From assembly GCA_018679315.1 (NCBI GenBank), contig JAHHLF010000051.1, forward strand, positions 1 through 12,698: a DNA stretch of 12,698 nucleotides, written 5' to 3'. A program made the translations under genes and the position numbers. Within the stretch, counting starts at the first letter, position 1. Every line of letters starts with the position of its first letter. This document shows, piece by piece, positions 7,138-12,698 of this stretch. The notes beneath the pieces were generated by a model. The model had not been told where the DNA came from, made no database searches, and saw nothing but the letters and a program-made list of their open reading frames with translations. Source of the stretch: Bacteroidia bacterium (GTDB taxonomy: Bacteria > Bacteroidota > Bacteroidia > Flavobacteriales > Flavobacteriaceae).

Positions 7138-7173
7138 GTAAAAAACAAAAAGAGCCTTGAATTCAAGGCTCTT
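7138..7173 (-). terminator. Intrinsic terminator between recA and trhO, minus strand
   Basis: A perfect 24-nt palindrome (7150-7173; half-site AAGAGCCTTGAA) can fold into a stem of about 10 bp. Read on the minus strand it is followed by TTTTGTTTTTTAC (7149-7137). On the plus strand it is followed by AAAGGACC, with no T-tract, so it acts on the minus strand only. The only coding candidate it could serve is the 38-codon ORF at 7187-7303. Confidence 0.8.
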
Positions 7174-7186
7174 AAAGGACCACCCC

Positions 7187-7303
7187 TCAGGTGCTTTCTT
7201 TTTCATAGAGTACTTCGTAAGGAGATGGCCACCTTTGCCCAAGATCTATTACAATTCTGGAATAATATGTCGAGATAATCCATCTGTTATAGCATAGATA
7301 CAT
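7187..7303 (-). CDS. Candidate 38-residue small protein or small RNA
   Basis: An ATG at 7303 opens a 38-codon frame ending in TGA at 7187-7189, just 14 bp before the minus-strand terminator hairpin. The product is aromatic-rich and mildly basic, with a stretch reading IVIDLGQRWPSPYEVLYEK. I recognise no family. In-frame TAG directly precedes the ATG, so it cannot extend upstream and is not the visible tail of a larger gene. The same stretch can pair as RNA (CCATCTC near 7230 with GGGGTGG near 7180, flanked by AAAGG/CCTTT), so a small RNA is an equal alternative. No clear promoter is seen; low confidence as a gene, better confidence that something is transcribed here. Confidence 0.33.
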   Translation of the reverse strand: MYLCYNRWIISTYYSRIVIDLGQRWPSPYEVLYEKEST

Positions 7304-7329
7304 CTAGTTCAAAAAGGTTGCTTTCATGA

Positions 7330-7360
7330 TTGTTATATGCAGAAAGAAATACTATTTTAG
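7330..7360 (+). promoter_or_regulatory. Candidate recA promoter
   Basis: TTG (7330-7332) and TATTTTAG (7353-7360; 7 of 8 match to TAnnTTTG) are 20 bp apart, the right spacing for Bacteroidota. Transcription would start about 7367, giving a leader of only around 13 nt to the ATG at 7380. This fits that start and excludes the longer frame from 7326. A short inverted repeat, TAGAT-AC-ATCTA (7295-7306), lies upstream. I cannot identify an SOS operator. Confidence 0.4.
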
Positions 7361-7379
7361 CCCTTCTAAGAAGTATGAT

Positions 7380-8375
7380 ATGAGCAATGAAAAGGATGCC
7401 AAGTTAAAAGCGCTACAATTAACCCTCGATAAACTCGATAAGACCTACGGAAAAGGCGCCGTTATGAAGATGGGCGATACCGTTATCGAAGAGGTTGAAG
7501 TTATTCCTTCTGGTTCCTTAGGCTTAGATATTGCTTTAGGTGTGGGTGGTTATCCGAGAGGACGCGTTGTAGAGATCTACGGCCCGGAATCTTCTGGAAA
7601 AACTACCCTTACATTACATGCAATGGCGGAAGCACAAAAGAACGGAGGTATCGCCGCGTTCATAGACGCCGAGCATGCATTTGATCGGTTTTATGCCGAA
7701 AATCTAGGAGTAGACATTGACAACCTCATTATTTCACAACCCGATCACGGGGAACAGGCTCTTGAAATAGCTGACAACCTGATACGTTCAGGAGCTATAG
7801 ACATAGTTGTCATAGATTCCGTGGCTGCACTCACGCCAAAAAGTGAAATTGAAGGAGAAATGGGGGATTCTAAGATGGGTTTACACGCGCGATTGATGTC
7901 TCAGGCTTTGAGGAAACTCACAGGTACAATCAGCAAAACCAAAAGTACCGTTATCTTCATCAATCAGCTTAGGGAAAAAATTGGAGTGATGTTTGGCAAT
8001 CCTGAAACTACTACCGGTGGTAATGCCCTTAAATTCTATGCTTCAGTGCGACTGGATATTCGTCGTTCTACTCAAATTAAAGACACGGATGGCAGAGTTC
8101 TGGGTAATAAAACCCGCGTAAAGGTGGTAAAGAATAAAGTAGCCCCTCCCTTTAAGATGGCTGAATTTGATATCATGTACGGGGAAGGAATTTCAAAAGT
8201 AGGTGAGATCATTGATCTCGGCGTCAATTTTGATATCATTAAAAAGAGCGGATCATGGTTCAGTTATGGTGATACCAAATTGGGACAAGGCCGTGATGCC
8301 GTTAAAGCACTCCTCCTGGATAATCCGGAACTTATGGAAGAATTGGAGGCAGGTATCAAGGAAGCATTGGCATAA
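7380..8375 (+). CDS. recA: Recombinase RecA
   Basis: RecA is the DNA-dependent ATPase that forms filaments on single-stranded DNA for strand exchange and SOS signalling. With the ATG at 7380 it has 331 residues and begins MSNEKDAKLKALQLTLDKL, the usual flavobacterial N-terminus. The frame also allows an ATG at 7326, but the extra 18 residues do not look like RecA and would precede the likely promoter. Visible motifs are Walker A GPESSGKTT (68-76), catalytic Glu98 in DAEHA, Walker B DIVVIDSVAAL (141-151), loop L1 around GEMGDSKMG, and loop L2 with FINQLREKIGVMFGNPETTTGG (193-214). It is intact. The C-terminus is shorter and less acidic than in E. coli. No strong terminator follows; small hairpins at 8392-8430 lack T-tracts. 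Confidence 0.97.
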   Translation: MSNEKDAKLKALQLTLDKLDKTYGKGAVMKMGDTVIEEVEVIPSGSLGLDIALGVGGYPRGRVVEIYGPESSGKTTLTLHAMAEAQKNGGIAAFIDAEHAFDRFYAENLGVDIDNLIISQPDHGEQALEIADNLIRSGAIDIVVIDSVAALTPKSEIEGEMGDSKMGLHARLMSQALRKLTGTISKTKSTVIFINQLREKIGVMFGNPETTTGGNALKFYASVRLDIRRSTQIKDTDGRVLGNKTRVKVVKNKVAPPFKMAEFDIMYGEGISKVGEIIDLGVNFDIIKKSGSWFSYGDTKLGQGRDAVKALLLDNPELMEELEAGIKEALA

Positions 8376-8470
8376 AATGCTATTTTCTATTAGGGTACAC
8401 CCTTTTATAAGTGTTATAAGGTAAAGCAACCTTTAATCAACCTCAACATCTTATCTTAATACAGGAATTG

Positions 8471-8887
8471 ATGATGAAGAAGATCGTTATTGTTTGTCTA
8501 ATTTTTGGGATGTTGCTATTCAATGGTTGTAGTATAGATTCTGCAGAACCCAATTTCTTTTTTGTACCCCTAGAGATCACTTCGGTTGAAGTACCGGAAT
8601 ACTTTGAACATGGGGCTGCTTATACGATAAATGTGACCTACGCGAGACCCAATTCATGTGTAACCTATGAAGGATTTGATATAAATTCTGATGGGGATTC
8701 CATTCGTTATATAACGTGCATCGGAGCCGAATTCAATGGGGAAATTTGTACACAAGCCGTATATTACGGTCAGGCGAGTTTTGAATTTCTGGTGCTTAAC
8801 CAAGAGCCGTATACATTAAAGTTCTGGGGAGGGGAAGATGCGCAAGGAAATCCTATTTACCTGGACTTTATTATCCCGGTAAATTAA
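8471..8887 (+). CDS. Small exported lipoprotein of unknown function
   Basis: A lipoprotein of about 138 residues. Two ATGs in a row (8471, 8474) are the likely starts; the frame also opens at a TTG at 8468. The signal peptide KKIVIVCLIFGMLLFNGC ends in a lipobox-like LFNGC, with the acylated Cys about residue 20. The mature domain has three further cysteines (in NSCVTY, ITCIG and GEICTQ) and alternating hydrophobic residues that suggest a small beta-sandwich. It looks like hypothetical proteins I associate with Flavobacteriaceae, but I know no name or function. It lies between recA and an ECF sigma factor, ending 38 bp before the latter, so it may be part of the sigma regulon or operon. No adjacent residues match a sorting signal other than the lipobox. 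Confidence 0.8.
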   Translation: MMKKIVIVCLIFGMLLFNGCSIDSAEPNFFFVPLEITSVEVPEYFEHGAAYTINVTYARPNSCVTYEGFDINSDGDSIRYITCIGAEFNGEICTQAVYYGQASFEFLVLNQEPYTLKFWGGEDAQGNPIYLDFIIPVN

Positions 8888-8925
8888 AACAATGACGAGC
8901 TAATAACATTAATCTGACCAACAAT

Positions 8926-9456
8926 TTGATTCTTGAAGAGCTCATAAAGAAATGTGTCGAAAGAGATCGATCTGCTCAGGAGTATTTGTACCGCAAATAC
9001 GCCCATAAATTATATGGGATTTGTTTAAAGTACTCCAGAAATAAAACGGAAGCAGAAGATAATCTTCATGACAGCTTTATGACCATATATGATAAAATAG
9101 GGCAATTTAAATCCCTTGGATCCTTTGAGGGTTGGTTAAAACGCATCACAGTCAATACCATCTTACAAAAATACCGGAAGGAGGAATACCTGTCTCAACT
9201 TCCTGAACAATATCAAGCGCTGAATGACGACGCATACCAACCCCTGGAAGTAAGCCTGAACACATTATTACAATATATCCAGGAATTACCTAATAAGTAC
9301 CGGTTGACTTTTAATCTCTATGTCCTGGACGGATATAGCCATAAGGAGATCAGCGAACAACTCGGCACTTCTACTGGAACGTCAAAATCCAATCTGGCAA
9401 GAGCCAGGACGATTTTGCGTGAAAAGATCAAAAATCAAAAAATAAATATTGCATAA
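8926..9456 (+). CDS. ECF-type RNA polymerase sigma factor
   Basis: About 176 residues with the two-domain ECF layout. Region 2 (about 17-87) contains LYRKYAHKLYGICLKYSRNKT-type sequence and the DNLHDSFMTIYDKIGQF core; region 4 (about 112-168) contains LPNKYRLTFNLYVLDGYSHKEISEQLG and a helix-turn-helix. It directs RNA polymerase to alternative promoters. The start is unusual: no ATG exists in frame before the essential helix. The frame opens after TGA at 8893-8895, and possible starts are TTG (8926), CTG (8914) or ATT (8908). The last would give an N-terminus (xNLTNNLILEEL) close to homologues I remember. The stop lies 9 bp before the next gene, a membrane protein that is probably its anti-sigma factor. 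Confidence 0.9.
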   Translation: MILEELIKKCVERDRSAQEYLYRKYAHKLYGICLKYSRNKTEAEDNLHDSFMTIYDKIGQFKSLGSFEGWLKRITVNTILQKYRKEEYLSQLPEQYQALNDDAYQPLEVSLNTLLQYIQELPNKYRLTFNLYVLDGYSHKEISEQLGTSTGTSKSNLARARTILREKIKNQKINIA

Positions 9457-9465
9457 CCTAACACA

Positions 9466-10905
9466 ATGGAAAAAGAAAATGTAGATAACCTGTTTCGGGA
9501 TACCCTGGACGATTTTGCCCAGTCCCCGGATCCCAAAGTTTGGGATAGAATACAGGCTTCACTAGATAAGAAGGCGCAGAGGAAAAGGCGAGTGATCCCG
9601 CTTTGGTGGCAAGTAGGCGGCGTTGCAGCTGCAATGGCATTGATTTTGTTCCTTCTGCTCCCGGGAAATGAATCAGATTCTTTAGTTCCCGCTATTGAGG
9701 AAGTAACAACAACTCCCTCCCAGGCAACTCCAGCTAATGAAGATTCGGAAGACCTCAATTCAACTAAAGAAACCCAGGGTGAAGTCACGAAAGTGAACAG
9801 TGTAAGAACAGCAGTTGGGACAAAAACCAGTTCTCCCAGCCGTACTACAATAGAAGTTGCTGTAACAGAAGCAGCAACAACTGCTAAAGAAAAATCTCCT
9901 TCTACTAATGCTGGTGAGGCTGAGGTATTTAATCCGATTCCGAATGCTGATCCTGCTGTTGCACAGATAGATTCAGAGACCGATAAAGGATCTGACTTTA
10001 CTTTTGATGTCCCAGTTGCAACTAAAGCTTTGAATACTGAAGAAGAAACTCTGGGAATTGCAACAAACGAAACCCCTGCAGTTGCTGAAACACAAAAAGA
10101 AGATGCTACGAAGGAATTTAGAGATCTATTTGAAGAGGTAAGCGACGAGGAGATTCCACAGAGCAAAGATTCAGACGGGAAATGGGCTGTAGGGCCAAGT
10201 GTTGCTCCCGTTTATTACACAGCCAGTGGTACAGGTTCTCCTATTGATAATGCCTTTGTAAATAATGACAAAGCGGGAAATATAAACATGAGTTATGGTG
10301 TAAAAATAACGTATGAGCTCTCGGATAAATGGCAACTGCGCTCAGGCCTGCATAAAGTAGATTACACCTATGATACAAACGATATTGTATTCTCTTCTTC
10401 TTTATCGACAACGGCTAATGCCAGCATAAGAAATATAGATTTCGCATCTACTTCAAACTATCTCGTAGTAGAATCGAGCACTTTGCCCGTCACCAAAGCA
10501 GGGGCTACAGGATCGGATGAAATTGCCGCCAAAAATCCTGCCCGTTCGGGAACAATGATACAGGAAATGGGCTATCTGGAGATCCCGGTGGAAATTAATT
10601 ATGTGTTGCTGGACAAAAAAGTAGGGGTTAATGTCGTAAGTGGCTTAAGTTCCTTGTTCCTTCTTGACAATGTTGTTAACCTGGAATCTGAAAATGGGAC
10701 AACTGAAATGGGTACGGCTAATAATATCAATTCCCTGAATTTCAGTGCGAATTTTGGATTAGGGATAGATTATGACATATCTAAAAAAGTTAAGCTCCAA
10801 CTAGAGCCACTGATAAAATACCAGCTTAATACTTTTTCAAATACGGCCGGGCAATTCAGGCCATATTCCCTTGGTATTTATAGTGGTATTCAATATAAGT
10901 TTTAA
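9466..10905 (+). CDS. Dual membrane-spanning anti-sigma factor-like protein (Dma type) with outer-membrane beta-barrel
   Basis: The 479-residue product combines parts from both membranes. Residues 1-45 are charged and cytoplasmic, ending in KKAQRKRR, a positive-inside signal. Residues 46-66 form one membrane helix (WWQVGGVAAAMALILFLLL). Residues about 67-238 are a Ser/Thr/Glu/Ala-rich disordered linker long enough to cross the periplasm. Residues about 239-479 look like an outer-membrane beta-barrel (KWAVGPSVAPVYY, YLEIPVEINYVLLDKKVGVNVVSG, final strand GIQYKF ending in Phe). It follows an ECF sigma gene by 9 bp. This is the layout of the Dma proteins described in Bacteroides thetaiotaomicron, where they bind the partner sigma factor and affect outer-membrane vesiculation. 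There is no zinc anti-sigma HxxxCxxC motif. The anti-sigma role is inferred from position and architecture. Confidence 0.8.
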   Translation: MEKENVDNLFRDTLDDFAQSPDPKVWDRIQASLDKKAQRKRRVIPLWWQVGGVAAAMALILFLLLPGNESDSLVPAIEEVTTTPSQATPANEDSEDLNSTKETQGEVTKVNSVRTAVGTKTSSPSRTTIEVAVTEAATTAKEKSPSTNAGEAEVFNPIPNADPAVAQIDSETDKGSDFTFDVPVATKALNTEEETLGIATNETPAVAETQKEDATKEFRDLFEEVSDEEIPQSKDSDGKWAVGPSVAPVYYTASGTGSPIDNAFVNNDKAGNINMSYGVKITYELSDKWQLRSGLHKVDYTYDTNDIVFSSSLSTTANASIRNIDFASTSNYLVVESSTLPVTKAGATGSDEIAAKNPARSGTMIQEMGYLEIPVEINYVLLDKKVGVNVVSGLSSLFLLDNVVNLESENGTTEMGTANNINSLNFSANFGLGIDYDISKKVKLQLEPLIKYQLNTFSNTAGQFRPYSLGIYSGIQYKF

Positions 10906-10921
10906 AAATATTGTTGGTTAG

Positions 10922-10946
10922 TTAATTTGCTTTCCCCGCAAATTAA
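10922..10946. terminator. Accessory hairpin between the Dma-like gene and plsC
   Basis: A 9-bp perfect inverted repeat, TTAATTTGC (10922-10930) with GCAAATTAA (10938-10946), has a 7-nt loop of TTTCCCC. It sits just upstream of the main terminator for the plus-strand transcript and just after it for minus-strand plsC. It lacks its own T-tract, so it may be a helper hairpin or a processing site. Confidence 0.4.
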
Positions 10947-10951
10947 AAATT

Positions 10952-10981
10952 ACACCCTGGAAATTTTCAGGGTGTTTTTTT
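10952..10981. terminator. Bidirectional intrinsic terminator for the Dma-like gene and plsC
   Basis: An 8-bp perfect stem, ACACCCTG (10952-10959) with CAGGGTGT (10968-10975), can be extended by a G-T pair and A/T pairs inside. On the plus strand it runs into T7 (10975-10981). On the minus strand it is followed by AATTTTTAATTT. It ends both convergent transcripts. The plsC stop codon overlaps its T-run (10980-10982). Confidence 0.9.
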
Positions 10982-11714
10982 ATGTCGAAAGTTCAGCTGC
11001 TATTTTTTCTCTGATGGTGATTTTCAAGCGCTCGATATCTTTAATTTCGAGATCATCTGTCCTGTAAAATGGAAATACGGTTGCCCTCAATATTCCCGGA
11101 GAACCCCCTTTGAGAGAAAAAGGAAAGCGCTTTTTACAATCATAAAACACTATGGGAACTATAGGGATCTGATGTTCAATGGCCAGGCTAAATGCCCCAT
11201 CCTTAAATTCATCCAGAACAACGGATTCATCAGGCACTCCGCCTTCAGGGAATATTCCGATACTAAGTCCTGTCGAAATTCGTTTTTGTGCACGCGTATA
11301 AACCCCGGTCCTGCTTTTTCTGCTTTCCCTGTCTACCATTATACAAACCCTTTTATAAAAAAACCCGAAAATGGGAATTTTCACTAATTCCTTTTTTCCA
11401 ACAAAAACAAATGGATTTTGGGTGCATTTAAGCAAAAGCATTATGTCTAGTATACTCGTATGGTTGGCAATGAACATATAGCTTTTCCCTTTAATGATAT
11501 TTTCTTTATGCGTGATCTTGGGGATGCAACCCATGCCGTATAATATGGTATTTGCCCATATATTTCGTGCCATCCAGAACACTTGCGGATAAGTGCGTTC
11601 AGACAAGGAAAACACGATCAAAATTGGTAAAAAAATCAGGATGGGTAAGGCGGCAAGTATATAAAACCAGATCTTATAGAGCAGTCGCCCAAATTTAACC
11701 AGAATGGAGTGCAT
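10980..11714 (-). CDS. plsC: 1-acyl-sn-glycerol-3-phosphate acyltransferase (PlsC family)
   Basis: A 244-residue membrane-associated acyltransferase that adds the second fatty acyl chain to lysophosphatidic acid, forming phosphatidic acid for phospholipid synthesis. Visible features are one or two N-terminal membrane segments (about 12-37), the catalytic HxxxxD box in NHTSILD (His85, Asp90), IFPEGG (154-159) and VPIVF (186-190). The length is normal. I chose the ATG at 11714 because it gives a normal N-terminus for the family; the longer frame from 11807 would add 31 residues and run antisense over the first codons of trpS. No acceptable promoter is visible at the right distance: a TACTTTTA at 11725-11718 is only 3 bp from the ATG. 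Substrate specificity is by family only. Confidence 0.92.
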   Translation of the reverse strand: MHSILVKFGRLLYKIWFYILAALPILIFLPILIVFSLSERTYPQVFWMARNIWANTILYGMGCIPKITHKENIIKGKSYMFIANHTSILDIMLLLKCTQNPFVFVGKKELVKIPIFGFFYKRVCIMVDRESRKSRTGVYTRAQKRISTGLSIGIFPEGGVPDESVVLDEFKDGAFSLAIEHQIPIVPIVFYDCKKRFPFSLKGGSPGILRATVFPFYRTDDLEIKDIERLKITIREKIAAELST

Positions 11715-11730
11715 GGCTAAAAGTAATAAT

Positions 11731-11763
11731 TTTAGTAGGGTTTTAGGATTTCTGTTACTTTTG
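11731..11763 (+). promoter_or_regulatory. trpS promoter, Bacteroidota type
   Basis: TACTTTTG (11756-11763) is a perfect TAnnTTTG. TTTAG (11731-11735), 20 bp upstream, is an imperfect TTTG-like element. Transcription would start near 11769, about 16 nt before the ATG. No T-box or leader peptide fits in so short a leader, so I see no attenuation by tryptophan. Confidence 0.55.
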
Positions 11764-11784
11764 CCTACCATAAGACACCTGCCC

Positions 11785-12698
11785 ATGGCGCGCATTTTAA
11801 CAGGCATTCAAAGTACGGGAACACCTCATTTGGGAAATATCCTCGGGGCCATACTACCCGCAATAAAAATGGCCTCGAATAAAAAGAATGAATCCTTTCT
11901 TTTTATCGCAGATATGCATTCTCTGACACAGATCAAGGATGCAGAAGAATTACGGGCTAATACCTATGCCACAGCTGCTGCATGGATGGCCTGTGGTCTG
12001 GATACAAATTCAACGGTATTCTACCGTCAGAGTGATGTGCCGCAAGTAACTGAACTCGCCTGGTACTTGAGTTGTTTTTTTCCCTATCAGAGGCTTACCC
12101 TGGCACATTCTTTTAAAGACAAAGCAGATCGATTAGAAGATGTGAATGCCGGGTTGTTCTCTTATCCCATGCTAATGGCCGCAGATATTCTCTTATACGA
12201 TGCAGATATCGTCCCGGTAGGTAAAGATCAACTACAACATCTGGAAATGACCCGTGATGTTGCTGCCCGATTCCATCATCAGATGGGCGATGCTTTTGTG
12301 ATACCGGAAGCCAAGGTACACGAAAATACCATGTATGTCCCCGGCACAGATGGCGAAAAAATGAGCAAGAGCAAAGACAATCTAATCAACATCTTCCTGC
12401 CTGAAAAAGCGTTGCGGAAACAGATCATGCAGATAGAAACAGACAGCACACCCTTAGAGGATCCAAAAGATCCTGATACAGATACAGTCTTCAAGTTATA
12501 TTCGTTGTTGGCTTCCGATAGTGAGATCTCCGAGATGCGTTCTAATTACCTGGCGGGAAATTATGGCTATGGTCATGCTAAGCAAGCCCTATTTGAAATA
12601 CTGATTTCACGCTTTGAAGATGCCAGAAGTTCTTTTGATCATTATATGGCAAACAAAGATGAGTTAGATGCTGTCCTCTCCAAAGGTGCCGAAAAAGC
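11785..12698 (+). CDS. trpS: Tryptophan-tRNA ligase, C-terminus cut by window edge
   Basis: I translated this by hand: an ATG at 11785 opens a frame that runs to the right edge with no stop (about 304 codons of an expected 320 or so). It is the class I aminoacyl-tRNA synthetase that charges tRNA-Trp. The start MARILTGIQSTGTPHLGN carries the HIGH-type motif (PHLGN, 14-18). KMSKS is at 192-196 in EKMSKSKDN. AGLFSYPMLMAADILLYDAD with VPVGKDQLQHLEM (about 122-155) is the conserved tryptophan-binding region. The gene is intact as far as visible. The start follows a clear promoter, and plsC diverges from it with 70 bp between start codons. Confidence 0.96.
   Translation, partial: MARILTGIQSTGTPHLGNILGAILPAIKMASNKKNESFLFIADMHSLTQIKDAEELRANTYATAAAWMACGLDTNSTVFYRQSDVPQVTELAWYLSCFFPYQRLTLAHSFKDKADRLEDVNAGLFSYPMLMAADILLYDADIVPVGKDQLQHLEMTRDVAARFHHQMGDAFVIPEAKVHENTMYVPGTDGEKMSKSKDNLINIFLPEKALRKQIMQIETDSTPLEDPKDPDTDTVFKLYSLLASDSEISEMRSNYLAGNYGYGHAKQALFEILISRFEDARSSFDHYMANKDELDAVLSKGAEK

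Noticed and set aside
7326..7379. Longer recA start at 7326.
   Set aside because: The extra 18 residues are unlike RecA, and the ATG would lie upstream of the probable promoter's -33 element.
8392..8430. Small hairpins after recA (AGGGT/ACCCT and AAGGT/ACCTT) as a recA terminator.
   Set aside because: The stems are 5 bp or bulged and no run of Ts follows either of them, so termination here is not supported.
9435..10166. Open frame of 243 codons on the minus strand, Ser/Val/Ala-rich.
   Set aside because: It lies antisense to the Dma-like gene's low-complexity linker, whose codon bias keeps the opposite strand open. It resembles no family and would overlap the end of the sigma gene.
11718..11725. 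TACTTTTA on the minus strand as a plsC -7 element.
   Set aside because: It is only 3 bp from the plsC ATG, so transcription would start inside the gene, and no TTG is found about 20 bp upstream.
11715..11807. Longer plsC start at 11807.
   Set aside because: The extension would cover the trpS promoter and run antisense over its first codons, and the family N-terminus fits the ATG at 11714.
1..12698. Mobile elements, CRISPR arrays, tRNA or rRNA genes.
   Set aside because: I saw no transposase or integrase motifs, regularly spaced repeats, cloverleaf with CCA end or rRNA-like sequence anywhere in the window.

Overview
The window looks like chromosomal core sequence from a member of the Flavobacteriaceae (Bacteroidota), probably free-living or marine. 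The basis is gldH (a gliding-motility/type IX secretion lipoprotein confined to this phylum), a flavobacterial type of RecA, a PSP1/RicT protein with an extra N-terminal cysteine cluster, promoters of the Bacteroidota form TTG-N19/20-TAnnTTTG, few Shine-Dalgarno sequences, and moderate-to-low GC. I see no mobile element, CRISPR array, tRNA or rRNA. The species cannot be named from sequence reading alone.

Left part, all on the minus strand (7056 down to 1). From upstream to downstream: trhO (tRNA U34 hydroxylase with a rhodanese domain), ricT (PSP1 family), gldH, a class A penicillin-binding protein (PBP1A type), the two subunits of a 3-oxoacid CoA-transferase (scoA, scoB), then a hairpin terminator and the start of a PaiA-like GNAT acetyltransferase that runs off the left edge. 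ricT-gldH-pbp1A-scoA-scoB are packed with gaps or overlaps of a few bases and probably share a transcript. A 35-codon ORF sits between scoB and the GNAT gene, just before the hairpin.

Middle. trhO and recA diverge. The roughly 320 bp between their coding starts hold a near-ideal trhO promoter, a perfect 24-nt palindrome forming a minus-strand terminator, a 38-codon minus-strand ORF ending just before that terminator, and a weaker candidate recA promoter. The terminator implies an otherwise unexplained short minus-strand transcript there.

Right part. Downstream of recA on the plus strand are a small exported lipoprotein, an ECF sigma factor that seems to lack an ATG start, and a 479-residue protein with a short cytoplasmic N-terminus, one inner-membrane helix, a long disordered linker and a C-terminal outer-membrane beta-barrel. 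This is the architecture of the dual membrane-spanning anti-sigma factors (Dma) described in Bacteroides, so the sigma/anti-sigma pair looks like a trans-envelope sensing module and is the most interesting system here. It ends at a bidirectional terminator shared with the convergent plsC gene. plsC and trpS then diverge; trpS has a clear promoter and is cut by the right edge.
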